Below are positions 8,611-17,190 of a DNA stretch of 64,000 nt, one piece after another; within the stretch, counting starts at the first letter, position 1; the number at the start of each line of letters is the position of its first letter. The position numbers and the translations under genes are program-made. The DNA comes from Pedobacter jeongneungensis (GTDB lineage Bacteria > Bacteroidota > Bacteroidia > Sphingobacteriales > Sphingobacteriaceae). The notes beneath the pieces are model-generated. The model made no database searches, was not told where the DNA came from, and saw only the letters and a program-made list of their open reading frames with translations. The stretch covers positions 62,001 to 126,000 of the forward strand of contig NZ_AYMG01000017.1 of the NCBI RefSeq assembly GCF_000633455.1, read 5' to 3'.

Positions 8611-9006
8611 CTAGTGTTGTGGATTGGATACCCTTGGAGCAGATATATATTTCCTTTTATCGTTAATCCATTCTTTTACCCTTGGGAAAACGATTAGAAT
8701 TGCAAATGCCAGTAAAGAAATAATCAGTTGTAAGGTGAGGTTTACCTTAGTAACAGGGCTAACATCCATATCTCCCATTACACTATACAATCGGTAAATA
8801 CTTCTTAAAATAATAAGCACCAATAAATACTTGCTCCATTCAAACCTACGTTTAATCAGGATAAAGAGCAGATAGCGCATACTCAGGATTGATATAAAAA
8901 CAATAGTTTCCTGCGTACTCTCATAATCGTAAAAGAACAGATTTACGATGCCGATTAAAAAAGTAATTAAAATAAGATTGGAGGACAAGGAATACTTGTT
9001 CTTCAT
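8611..9006 (-). CDS. Hypothetical multi-pass membrane protein
   Basis: This 131-residue protein, read from ATG 9006, has about four hydrophobic helices and a basic C-terminus (VKEWINDKRKY). A TTG at 9081 in the same frame would add 25 hydrophobic residues. No family was recognised. It converges on the HlyD gene and is separated by about 200 bp from the exopolysaccharide operon, so it belongs clearly to neither. Confidence 0.6.
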   Translation of the reverse strand: MKNKYSLSSNLILITFLIGIVNLFFYDYESTQETIVFISILSMRYLLFILIKRRFEWSKYLLVLIILRSIYRLYSVMGDMDVSPVTKVNLTLQLIISLLAFAILIVFPRVKEWINDKRKYISAPRVSNPQH

Positions 9007-9149
9007 TAATTTAAAATTTACCAACTTAAATAGTTTTATGACGACAGACAGTACAAATGTCAAAATAATTTTTAATATCAAGGTAATTTACAAGGTAAAA
9101 GAACTGTAAAGCTTTGATAATTGTCATTATATTTTTTTATAAACTGAGA

Positions 9150-9182
9150 AGTAAAAACAAAGGCCGCTTTTTAGCAGCCTTT
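9150..9182 (-). terminator. Terminator of the exopolysaccharide operon
   Basis: AAAGGC-C-GCT (9159-9168) pairs with AGC-A-GCCTTT (9173-9182) with a single internal mismatch and a T4 loop. Read on the minus strand, the stem is followed by GTTTTTAC, a reasonable U tract. It lies about 27 bases past the last gene of the operon. Confidence 0.7.
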
Positions 9183-9208
9183 AAATGTTTAATGATAAAG
9201 TTTAAATT

Positions 9209-9763
9209 TTATTCTTTTATTGAACGGTCTTTGATCTTAACTGCTGGGTTACCCTGATAAATGGCGTAAGGCATCAAATTTTTTGTGGCAATACTTCCTA
9301 GTGTTAATACCGAGTGGTTATGCAAGGTTACACCAGGACAAACCTTTGCCGCAGCACCAATCCACGCACCATCTTCGAGGATAATGGGAGCAGTTATCAA
9401 ATTAAAATTAGTGCTTTTATAGTTATGATTACCAGTAATGAGAACCGCTTGTTGAGAAATACAGCAGTTTTTACCTATTTTAACTTCATCTAGGTTATCG
9501 ATATAACAATCGGCCAGCCAACTATAATCTCCCACCTCCAGTTTCCATGGATATTTAATATGGATACCAGGTTTTATGCGTACCTCTTTACCAATTTTGG
9601 CCCCGAATAATTTTAGAAGGAAAATTAGTACGCTACTAACAGGCATCAATCGGCTTTTAAAAAAGAATATATCTATAAAATACCACAAAAACTGTTTGAT
9701 TACAGAAGCACCTATTTTAAAGTTTCCAGTATCAAAATCCTTGCGTAATTGCGTTTTTAACAA
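9209..9763 (-). CDS. wcaF: WcaF-type colanic-acid-like O-acetyltransferase
   Basis: This 184-residue protein of the left-handed beta-helix (hexapeptide repeat) acyltransferase family has the WcaF-type layout: an N-terminal hydrophobic stretch, then KIGKEVRIKPGIHIKYPWKLEVGDYSWLADCYIDNL split over several coils, a catalytic His in TGNHNY, and a C-terminal GSIATKNLMPYAIYQGNPA cap. It would transfer acetyl from acetyl-CoA to a sugar of the exopolysaccharide. The start is TTG 9763, ten bases after the exosortase stop; no ATG fits. It is the last gene of the operon. Confidence 0.85.
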   Translation of the reverse strand: MLKTQLRKDFDTGNFKIGASVIKQFLWYFIDIFFFKSRLMPVSSVLIFLLKLFGAKIGKEVRIKPGIHIKYPWKLEVGDYSWLADCYIDNLDEVKIGKNCCISQQAVLITGNHNYKSTNFNLITAPIILEDGAWIGAAAKVCPGVTLHNHSVLTLGSIATKNLMPYAIYQGNPAVKIKDRSIKE

Positions 9764-9773
9764 AATTTATTAA

Positions 9774-10370
9774 TTATTTGTTGATAATAGGTGGATTAAG
9801 ATTTGGTTGGTTTATTGCTTTTTTGATCCAGAAGTATAACATGGTAAAAACGCATATATATACAATGATATTGAATACCTCGTGGTGATAAGTAAAATTG
9901 TTGCGCTGTGATTTAAAAAATCCAAGCAATACGCCCAAGCCCGCAATACGAAATACATTTAATACATAGATGGTTATTAAGCCGATCACCAACATTTTAA
10001 AAGTTGATTTCCACGATGCCGGGAATGCCAGTACAAAAGCAGCTAAAAAACTCATTACACCCAAACCCAGGCATGAATAGTTGACCCGAAGATACGGACC
10101 CGATACGACCATTACATCCATTTCATTGTAAATGGCATAAAAACCAAAGGCTTTGATGATCCAAACGGCAGGTACAATCAAAGCCGACTTTAAACCCTGG
10201 ATATAATCAAGATGCTGGGAGATATAGGGATTGTAAAATCTCGAGCCTGGCGTCATCACACTATTCATAAACAGGTTTCCCTGGCTAAATACAATATAAA
10301 GTATGAAAAGGGCAACAACAAATTTGATGGCTTTTTTATTGGCCTGTTTTTTTGCTTCTTCTGGAGTCAT
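9774..10370 (-). CDS. Exosortase/archaeosortase-family membrane transpeptidase
   Basis: This 198-residue multi-pass membrane protein (about 6-7 helices) has the exosortase signature: catalytic C100 in NYSCLGLG, R141 in VLNVFRIAG and H162/H163 in YHHEVFN. ATG 10370 is chosen because it lies 22 bases after the preceding stop; a longer frame to 10526 only overlaps the GT2 gene. Its size and setting next to a WcaF protein, glycosyltransferases and a Wzy-like protein suggest the exosortase type of Pedobacter-like bacteria. Exosortases cut C-terminal tripartite sorting tails and transfer the protein to a lipid or glycan acceptor. Four candidate substrates are encoded at 44.4-47.6 kb. Confidence 0.88.
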   Translation of the reverse strand: MTPEEAKKQANKKAIKFVVALFILYIVFSQGNLFMNSVMTPGSRFYNPYISQHLDYIQGLKSALIVPAVWIIKAFGFYAIYNEMDVMVVSGPYLRVNYSCLGLGVMSFLAAFVLAFPASWKSTFKMLVIGLITIYVLNVFRIAGLGVLLGFFKSQRNNFTYHHEVFNIIVYICVFTMLYFWIKKAINQPNLNPPIINK

Positions 10371-10392
10371 AATGTTAACGGCACTTATAAAT

Positions 10393-11247
10393 TTAACGGT
10401 TTTTTTTCTGTATGGCTTTAATTTTTCTATCAACCAGTCGCCTAAACCAAAAGCCCTGAAGATAGTGGAATTTAATGCCGGTGATGCCCTCAAATATACC
10501 GAGTTTAAAAAACATCCGGTAACCAAAATAAAGATAGGGGCGAAATCCTAGTGGAAGTTCCCACCACAGTCGTTTTAACCATGCGCGCTTTTCATCAGGG
10601 CTGCCTAATAAATTCGGTTTTAAGCTTTGGTGTCTTAGTTTCAGTATCCTTTCTACTTCTTCCTGGGCTACAAGATCACTATAAAGTTCGTGTTTGGCTT
10701 TCCAAAATGCAATATCGTTTTCTTTTAGGTTTTCTTCTAAGATCCAGCCTTTCTTCCAGATTTTAGTTTTACCTGGCGCAATAAACCGGTGGTCCATATT
10801 CTCGTTTAAATCAGAAAAGCCGACCCCTGTCCTGAACATTTTTAAAAGGTAAAAAGGATAAAATGTACCAAATCTGATCCAGCTACCCTGAAAGAAATTT
10901 TTGCGGTTAAAGTAAATGCCATTGATGTCTTTATTATCTTCCTCTTTAAAATTAGCCAGCATTTCGAACAGTTCAGGTGTAACAGTATGATCGGCATCGA
11001 GCCCAATGGTCCATGGGGTTTCTATTTCGAAATTTCTTAACGCAAAGTCCCATTGTTTCGGGTGATTTTCAAAGGGATTTTGTTTCACTTCTGCACCATA
11101 AGCTTCAGCAATTTTCAAAGTAGAATCAGTACTTCCGCTATCCAGGATGAACGTTTTCGCATTAAGGTTTTTTATAGAGTTTAATAACCTGGGCAGATGA
11201 ATTTCTTCATTAAAAGTTAAGATGATGAAACTGAAATTTTTATTCAT
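10393..11247 (-). CDS. GT2 glycosyltransferase, WaaE/KdtX-like
   Basis: This 284-residue GT-A enzyme begins SFIILTFNEEIHLPRLLNSI, with SGSTDST and a DxD-like DADHT motif. The second half has many aromatic and basic residues (KRLWWELPLGFRPYLYFGY) and a membrane-associating tail, like lipid-core glucosyltransferases of the WaaE/KdtX group. It sits immediately upstream of the exosortase and is probably a late-acting transferase of the polysaccharide or of the exosortase acceptor. Confidence 0.85.
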   Translation of the reverse strand: MNKNFSFIILTFNEEIHLPRLLNSIKNLNAKTFILDSGSTDSTLKIAEAYGAEVKQNPFENHPKQWDFALRNFEIETPWTIGLDADHTVTPELFEMLANFKEEDNKDINGIYFNRKNFFQGSWIRFGTFYPFYLLKMFRTGVGFSDLNENMDHRFIAPGKTKIWKKGWILEENLKENDIAFWKAKHELYSDLVAQEEVERILKLRHQSLKPNLLGSPDEKRAWLKRLWWELPLGFRPYLYFGYRMFFKLGIFEGITGIKFHYLQGFWFRRLVDRKIKAIQKKNR

Positions 11248-11259
11248 ACCAACTTAAAA

Positions 11260-12441
11260 TCAGATCCTATTGTAAAGTTCAATGTATTTTTTTGCCAAAA
11301 TAACATCGTTGAAATCACCTTTAATTATTGATGGAGCACTTGTTCTTATCTTTTCTCTTTTGTTGAGATCATTGTAGGCAGAAACCAACTCGGTTCTAAT
11401 TTCATTAATATCCAGACTAGTAACCCAACCTAATTTTTTATCTGCTACATAATCAGCTAAACCGACATGCTTGCTTATCAGAACAGGTGTGCCAACGCTT
11501 AAACTTTCGATTACTACATTGGCAAAATTTTCATTGTAAGAAGTAAGTACAGTCAAATCATGATCTGCCATTAAATTAAATTTATCTTCTTTACTCACCA
11601 GGCCAAGCCACTTGATCCTGTTGCTAAGCTTAAGCTTTTCAGCTTTAAGCTTCAGGCTTTCTAGATATTCTGTTTTTCCTGAACCTGCAATGGTGAATTG
11701 CCAGGGGATTTCAAAAAGACTCAAAGCTTCAAAAAGTAATTCAAGTCCTTTTTTTTCTTCGATACGCGAGAGGAAAAGTAAGCGAAATATATCATCAGTT
11801 ACTGACTGCAAACCGGAAGCCGTTAACGGAAAATTAACCAAATTAGGGATAACAGTAATACTTTTTGGTTTAATAATTTTCAGAATATCTTGCTTCTCCT
11901 GTTCACTGGTCGCATGCACGTGGCAACATTTCAATAGCTTTTTGCCTAGAATTTTATGAATTAAAATTTTTGAAAATGAATTTCGATTGTTAAAAGAGTA
12001 GGAGGTAAGCATGCCACGTGGAGATAACACTACAGGTATTTTGTACCATTTCGCAATTAAGCAACTCATAACAGAAACCAAATTCCACCAGGCATGGATG
12101 TGGATAATGAGTTTGTCACCCTGAGCATGTCGAAGGGTTTTCCTTAAATCCAATAATAGTCCCGGCGAAAAATGACTGTGATCCTTCGTAAGGCGTTTAA
12201 AATAGGTAACTGGCACACCATCAATTAAATTAACTTTACCTGGGTGTACCTCTAATTCTTCGGTTCCGTTGGCAGTTGTGGTTAGTACTTGTAGCCTATT
12301 TATGTAAACATTATCATCGCTAACCGCCGATCGCTCATCGCTAACCCCAATTAGCGCTTCGCATAGTTTTGCTACACTCTGTATTGGTCCGCCATAAATG
12401 TATGCGGGTTTATAAGAAGCGGTGATGTGGATAATCTTCAA
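11260..12441 (-). CDS. GT4 glycosyltransferase carrying two in-frame repeat insertions
   Basis: This 393-residue GT-B enzyme has a retaining GT4 donor site (FVLLFLSRIEEKKGLELL-like LLFLSRIEEKKGLELLFEAL and a late E-x7-E region at NFANVVIESLSVGTPVL). The start is TTG 12441 (KIIHITASYKP follows). Two stretches look foreign: SDERSAVSDD near residue 33, encoded by a directly repeated 12-mer, and LRHAQGDK near residue 104, encoded by an ACCCT/AGGGT inverted repeat. Both keep the frame and lie in loops between conserved blocks. The exosortase neighbourhood suggests a dedicated transferase, but the sugar is unknown. Confidence 0.85.
   Translation of the reverse strand: MKIIHITASYKPAYIYGGPIQSVAKLCEALIGVSDERSAVSDDNVYINRLQVLTTTANGTEELEVHPGKVNLIDGVPVTYFKRLTKDHSHFSPGLLLDLRKTLRHAQGDKLIIHIHAWWNLVSVMSCLIAKWYKIPVVLSPRGMLTSYSFNNRNSFSKILIHKILGKKLLKCCHVHATSEQEKQDILKIIKPKSITVIPNLVNFPLTASGLQSVTDDIFRLLFLSRIEEKKGLELLFEALSLFEIPWQFTIAGSGKTEYLESLKLKAEKLKLSNRIKWLGLVSKEDKFNLMADHDLTVLTSYNENFANVVIESLSVGTPVLISKHVGLADYVADKKLGWVTSLDINEIRTELVSAYNDLNKREKIRTSAPSIIKGDFNDVILAKKYIELYNRI
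12115..12138. repeat. REP-like inverted repeat inside a GT4 gene
   Basis: The plus strand reads CACCCTGAGCATGTCGAAGG here, with flanking ACCCT/AGGGT able to pair. The sequence resembles the small dispersed CTTCGACA-GCTCAGGGTG elements seen between genes in many bacteria. Here it is translated in frame as LRHAQGD. No other copy was noticed in this window. Confidence 0.5.
12314..12346. repeat. Direct 12-bp repeat inside a GT4 gene
   Basis: TCATCGCTAACC occurs at 12314-12325 and again at 12335-12346. The period is 21 bp, a multiple of three, so the reading frame is kept. It encodes the SDERSAVSDD segment near the N-terminus of the transferase. Confidence 0.65.
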
Positions 12442-12453
12442 TTTTTTATTGGA

Positions 12454-13866
12454 TTAGTCAAATGTCTGTTTTAATACTTTTATGGTTCTAAGCAGGTAAA
12501 ACAGAAACCACATAATCACATATCCCCAAAAAATATTATTAAACATAAATTCGAAGTTATTTCCTCTCCAAAGGCCCTGAAAAATACTGTTGAACATAAT
12601 TACGCAACCCAGCTCATAACCGCCGAATAAACTTTCTGCCAGGTCAGAAAAATGTTGGACCATCATTCCATACAAAAGCATAAAGAAGAAGACTCCGGTA
12701 ATGCCAAAGCTTAAATAAGCATCAACAACAGGGCGTGTTTTAGCAGAAACTGTCGACATTTGATGTGCCACGCCTGCATCGTAAACACGCTGCATGGAAA
12801 CAGTTTCCATGTTGGGTTTTCCTGACCAGAAAATTCTCGGAATAAGTCCTTCTAAAGAATTTTCTACAATCTCCCAGTCATAATAAGGGTGGTGGTCAGG
12901 TACATATTCCACAAATTGGGTAAACATTTCTATTTCGCTTAATCTTCTGGTTAGAAATCCCCAGTTAGTGTCTTCAATCTGTTCTTCGTTTTTGGAGTTT
13001 AGATTTTCAAATGCCTGGTTTTGTGCTTCTTCTGCACTTACTTCACCACTCCAGCTCTGTCTTACTGTATTATTATAGGTTGGCAAAAAATAAAGCAACA
13101 CATAAGCAACAGGTATGGCCAGGTAAATGATTAATTTTTTATAATAAGGAAAAAATACGCAGGCAATAACAATAACATTAATAATGATAGGCTCTTTATA
13201 TCCTGACAATGAGGCGTGTATAAAATTAAGGATGAAAATTGTAGCACCTATGCCAAGGTATTTAATATTTCTAGTATTAAATCCTTTAACAAATAATACA
13301 GCCGCACAGGATATTCCAATCAAGGTAAGTGGGAGGGCAATTTGGTTAAGCCCCGAAAAACGCTGAGCCAATGATCCTATTCCAAATACAATAATGCTTA
13401 GCCAGATTAAAAAATCATCATCATCAAAAGTTTTTATACTCTTAATAATGATGTTATTTTTTTGAACTAATAGCATACCGGTAACCAGTGCTGCATGGGC
13501 AAGTAAACTCATGCGTTGGCAACTGGCAATAAGTGCGGTTTGTTCGCTTTCTTTAAACTGTGCCCCGTAATTAACTTCAGTTAAATATCGGTAACCTAAA
13601 TGGTCCATAAAATAGAATATGGAGGTAGTGCACATAAAACCAGCAAAAATGAGTTGCGTAAGAAATATAGGCCGCATAATTTGCTTATGTAAGGGCAAAT
13701 CCTGATTAATAATGGCGGCTGGAGATAATATGGTAGTATAAAAGATAAATAGCGAGCCAAACCAAGCCGCAAAATAAGACATGATGGGGCTATTGATTAG
13801 TAAATAACAAACCAGAACAGGAAAGTACAGGGTTAAAATAAGTCTGGTTGGAGTATTATTTTGCAT
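12454..13866 (-). CDS. Wzy-like polysaccharide polymerase
   Basis: This 470-residue protein has about 10-12 membrane helices and a large polar loop (about residues 270-370) with SWSGEVSAEEAQNQAFENL-type and PHHPYYDW-type residues, as in Wzy/O-antigen ligase-like polymerases. It fits the Wzy-like protein expected beside exosortases in this group of bacteria, by setting and topology rather than motif. It overlaps the following GT4 gene by 11 bp. Role: joining repeat units at the periplasmic face. Confidence 0.72.
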   Translation of the reverse strand: MQNNTPTRLILTLYFPVLVCYLLINSPIMSYFAAWFGSLFIFYTTILSPAAIINQDLPLHKQIMRPIFLTQLIFAGFMCTTSIFYFMDHLGYRYLTEVNYGAQFKESEQTALIASCQRMSLLAHAALVTGMLLVQKNNIIIKSIKTFDDDDFLIWLSIIVFGIGSLAQRFSGLNQIALPLTLIGISCAAVLFVKGFNTRNIKYLGIGATIFILNFIHASLSGYKEPIIINVIVIACVFFPYYKKLIIYLAIPVAYVLLYFLPTYNNTVRQSWSGEVSAEEAQNQAFENLNSKNEEQIEDTNWGFLTRRLSEIEMFTQFVEYVPDHHPYYDWEIVENSLEGLIPRIFWSGKPNMETVSMQRVYDAGVAHQMSTVSAKTRPVVDAYLSFGITGVFFFMLLYGMMVQHFSDLAESLFGGYELGCVIMFNSIFQGLWRGNNFEFMFNNIFWGYVIMWFLFYLLRTIKVLKQTFD

Positions 13867-15013
13867 TTATATTATAAAAAGTATTTACAATGGCTTTCAC
13901 TTGTTTTTCGAATGACCAGTTTTGGATTATCTGTTGTGATTGCATTCCCATTTCTGCTAATTTTTCTTTGCTCTCTGTCAATTCTCCTAATTTTTGCATA
14001 AGATCATTTAAGTCATTTGATTTAAATATCTCTCCATTAATTCCAGGCTTAATCAAATCTACAGCACAGCCAACTTTTGTAGAAATCAAAACTGCTTTTC
14101 CGGCTGCCATGGCTTCGTTAACAGCTAAGCCCCATGTTTCGTTCGGCCCTTTAGATGGCAAACAAAATAAATCGCAGGCTTGATAAATAGCAGGCATCTT
14201 ACTTTGGTTTTGAAAATCCATAAAATGGATATTAGAAAGATTACCAGCTGTTGTTTTTAATTCTTTTTCCAGTTCTCCGTTGCCTACAAATAGAAGGTGA
14301 AGATTAGGGTTTGCAAGCTGTTTAAAAGCTTGCAACAATAAAAGGGGTGCTTTTTTAGGCTCTAATTTGCCTGCAAAAAGAATAAGGATATTATTCTGAT
14401 TGATAGCTAATTTTTCTCTTATTTCGGTGGTTTCTTGCGGATCAATTTTTCCAAATCTGCTATTATCTATGGCGTGCGGTGAAAAGATCACCTGTTTTTC
14501 TTTTAAACCAAATTGATTGTAATAATTTTTATTTGCAGTGCCAACATAAAAAGCTTTATCAATATAGCTGTAAACCCATTTAAGAAACAATCTCCGTAAT
14601 AAGTTTTTAATGTTTTTCTTTTGGTCGAGCAATGTAGAATCGCCCCTGAAGTAAATTGGGATTTTACCTTTGAAAAACCTCAAAGCTTTTAAATGGCTTT
14701 TCCAGGCCCAACCGTAAATTAGGATTGCATTTGGTTCAAAATCTTGTATTGCGCTAAGTAAGCCTGGGTTGATGATGCCGCTAAAATGGTGTGTTCCCGG
14801 ATTTTTTGAGATATTTTCTAAAAACTGGTAATCATAGCCATCTAATAGAGGTATATCCCATTCTATTTGTTTAGCAAAACCCTGGTCATATTTAACTATC
14901 GATTGTTCACCCCAGGTATAAAATATTTTGAGTTGTATTTTTTCGGCCAACAATTTAAAAACTGGTGCGTAATACTGGATTGGATGGGTAGTAATGATGG
15001 CTAGTTTTTTCAA
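13856..15013 (-). CDS. GT4 glycosyltransferase
   Basis: This 385-residue GT-B enzyme starts KKLAIITTHPIQYYAPVFK after TTG 15013, three bases past the preceding stop. The C-terminal donor site is clear: ILFAGKLEPKKAPLLLL, then GPNETWGLAVNEAMAAGKAVL with the E-x7-E pattern. It is a cytosolic retaining transferase of the exopolysaccharide pathway with unknown sugar specificity. Confidence 0.87.
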   Translation of the reverse strand: MKKLAIITTHPIQYYAPVFKLLAEKIQLKIFYTWGEQSIVKYDQGFAKQIEWDIPLLDGYDYQFLENISKNPGTHHFSGIINPGLLSAIQDFEPNAILIYGWAWKSHLKALRFFKGKIPIYFRGDSTLLDQKKNIKNLLRRLFLKWVYSYIDKAFYVGTANKNYYNQFGLKEKQVIFSPHAIDNSRFGKIDPQETTEIREKLAINQNNILILFAGKLEPKKAPLLLLQAFKQLANPNLHLLFVGNGELEKELKTTAGNLSNIHFMDFQNQSKMPAIYQACDLFCLPSKGPNETWGLAVNEAMAAGKAVLISTKVGCAVDLIKPGINGEIFKSNDLNDLMQKLGELTESKEKLAEMGMQSQQIIQNWSFEKQVKAIVNTFYNINAK

Positions 15014-15016
15014 TTA

Positions 15017-15901
15017 CTAAATTTTTTCATTGAGAACATGGAATGGCTTTGCATTTATCAATTTATCTCTAACCGAATCAACGTCTCTGATGTAAATGGT
15101 ATTAAATGTTCCATAAGAGCTGATGGGATATAATATTCTGCTAAATGGATCATACTTAAACGGATTAAAGTCAAGTTTTATCAATTGCTGATGTATTTTT
15201 TCGTCATCATAGCTATACTTTTGTCCACTTCCATTAAGTTCTATAATGATTACTTTAAGCAAAGGATCTTTTAGTAACTTGAGCGCTCCTTTTAATACAG
15301 CTGTTTCAAAGCCTTCAACGTCAATTTTGAGCATGGCAGGCCGATGTGCCGGATAAAAGTAATCCAATGGAAAGATGTCTATACCTATTGTATCTGCACT
15401 AGCTATTAATGCAACATGATTGGTTGTGTCTTGGTTTTGGGTAAAGTGCATATGCGTATGTCGATCACCTACTCCTATGTTTTGGCAAGTTGCCAGTTCG
15501 GCCAAATTATTGAGCCTTATGTTAGCTTCTAGAATCTTAAAGGTGCAAAGTGCTGGTTCAAAGGCTATACTTTTCGCTTTTACAACGCCAGATGCCAAAA
15601 TGGTATAAGCACCTACATTTGCGCCAACGTCGAAAAAAGTATCTTCGTGCCTTAAGAAATGTAGTAAAAAAGACATTTCTTCGAATTCGTGTAAGCCCAC
15701 ATATATATTTCCAGTTATACCGGTAATTCTTTTCCTGGCCAAAAATTTGGTTCCTTCTATAAATTTAATAGGCGTGGCTTTTGTATTAAGCCTTGAAACC
15801 AATTGCCATCTAAAAAAATTGGCATAGGCTTTTAGCAAGTGTTTTTTTGCAAGAGGGTGTTGCTGAATAAATCGAAGGGTTCTTTTTATAGATGCAATCA
15901 T
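15017..15901 (-). CDS. FkbM-family SAM methyltransferase
   Basis: This 294-residue methyltransferase has motif I FFDVGANVGAYTILASG and the FkbM acidic motif MLKIDVEGFETAVLKGA. FkbM proteins O-methylate sugars or similar hydroxyls with SAM. It lies between two glycosyltransferases. It is one of three FkbM genes in the locus (others at 29.0 and 31.8 kb), which share little beyond the family motifs, so they probably act on different sugars. Confidence 0.87.
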   Translation of the reverse strand: MIASIKRTLRFIQQHPLAKKHLLKAYANFFRWQLVSRLNTKATPIKFIEGTKFLARKRITGITGNIYVGLHEFEEMSFLLHFLRHEDTFFDVGANVGAYTILASGVVKAKSIAFEPALCTFKILEANIRLNNLAELATCQNIGVGDRHTHMHFTQNQDTTNHVALIASADTIGIDIFPLDYFYPAHRPAMLKIDVEGFETAVLKGALKLLKDPLLKVIIIELNGSGQKYSYDDEKIHQQLIKLDFNPFKYDPFSRILYPISSYGTFNTIYIRDVDSVRDKLINAKPFHVLNEKI

Positions 15902-15906
15902 AAATT

Positions 15907-17190
15907 TTATTCTTCGATTGCCTCGTTGAATAAATCAACTTGTCTGGCCGTTAGAAAACGGGCGGTATAGGGTTCGAAGGTATCCCAATTGGTTAATGGA
16001 TCTATTTTATTTTTTACGTTTAACAAATAGGACGTTAATGTGGCATATGCTTGTGCTGCAGTATCATTAAACCTGATCAACTGGCCTGCGTCACAATTTT
16101 CTATAATTGAAGTTACACTACTATCTGAATGAAATACTGCTAATAACGGCTTTTTTACTAAAATATAAGGATAGAGCTTGGACGCGGTATAGGCGGCTTG
16201 ATCAGAACCAATAATTATGAGTCCATCTGCCTGATGCAATGCGTTTAGGCTCTCATAAAAGCCTATTCTATCGGTTTGTTCTCTAACATAAGAAGAAAGC
16301 TCAAATTGTTTAGCTAATAGACTGATGGTAGTTTGACCTTTTCCTTTAGGCGCGTAACTTGTGCCAATAAAATGCAACTTAAAACTGGCAAATAGCTCAA
16401 TGTTCTCTTTGAGGCCTTTTGTATATGTAGTGAATAAGGTTTTTGTTGCAAGTTTCATATCATGGCCCCCCCTGCCAACATACACCAAATTGAAATTTTC
16501 CTTTTTTTGGAGATATGGCAACTGAAGCTCGTGTGCATTTGCTTTCGCCGTTTCCAGATCGGACTCAAAGGCTCCAAAGGTAATCGTTGCGCTTGGTCTC
16601 GATTTCAATTTTGGGTATCTCTGATGTAAAACGTCAATATAATTTGCTGAAACGCTGATAAGCCCTGCCACTTTGTCCATTGCTTTTGGTTCTAGATACT
16701 TATGAAGGTTGTAAGAGAACCAGTATTTTTTTGGCCTTTCATTTCGTGGCTTGTTTTTGTAGTAATCTGTATGCCAAGGATCCTGCATGTCAATTACATA
16801 AGGGACCTTAAATTTTTTGTTCCAATAGGCACCCAAAACACACAAAGGGAACTCGGTGGTAGAAAAATAGATCAGATCGAATTCTTCGGAAGCAAGTAAC
16901 TGGTTTACCTTTTTGCGGTAAAAGTAAAGAGAACGTAAAGCGAGGCTTCCAAGGCCAAACTTAGCCGTCCATTTTTTAGCAAAAGCTTTTACCTTATGTA
17001 CCTTAATATTTGAAGGAATTGAACTCAGCAAAAGGGGATCATTTAAAATATCAACGTATTTTTCATGAACCGTTACAATTTCTGCTTCCCAACCAAACTC
17101 GCTGTAGTAAAGTAAGCTGGTTCGTATGCGTTGCATATCGGCTGCATTAACAGGAGGGAAGTGTGGCGAAATAATAAGTAATTTTTTCAA
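15907..17190 (-). CDS. GT-B glycosyltransferase
   Basis: This 427-residue protein starts KKLLIISPHFPPVNAADMQRI after TTG 17190, which overlaps the preceding acyltransferase stop as TTGA. Its N-terminal domain has DMQDPWHTDYY and its C-terminal domain has NLVYVGRGGHDMKLA and a loosely conserved donor site (DGLIIIGSDQAAYTASKLYPYILVKKP split over a loop). The pattern fits a GT4-like transferase with a divergent C-terminus. Confidence 0.8.
   Translation of the reverse strand: MKKLLIISPHFPPVNAADMQRIRTSLLYYSEFGWEAEIVTVHEKYVDILNDPLLLSSIPSNIKVHKVKAFAKKWTAKFGLGSLALRSLYFYRKKVNQLLASEEFDLIYFSTTEFPLCVLGAYWNKKFKVPYVIDMQDPWHTDYYKNKPRNERPKKYWFSYNLHKYLEPKAMDKVAGLISVSANYIDVLHQRYPKLKSRPSATITFGAFESDLETAKANAHELQLPYLQKKENFNLVYVGRGGHDMKLATKTLFTTYTKGLKENIELFASFKLHFIGTSYAPKGKGQTTISLLAKQFELSSYVREQTDRIGFYESLNALHQADGLIIIGSDQAAYTASKLYPYILVKKPLLAVFHSDSSVTSIIENCDAGQLIRFNDTAAQAYATLTSYLLNVKNKIDPLTNWDTFEPYTARFLTARQVDLFNEAIEE

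Noticed and set aside
10371..10526. Longer N-terminus of the exosortase
   Set aside because: It would overlap the GT2 gene by 134 bases; ATG 10370 gives a normal intergenic gap and full helix set.
12454..13866. Annotating the Wzy-like protein as a Wzx flippase
   Set aside because: It lacks the evenly spaced 12-14 helix MATE/MVF pattern and has one large periplasmic-type loop, as in polymerases.
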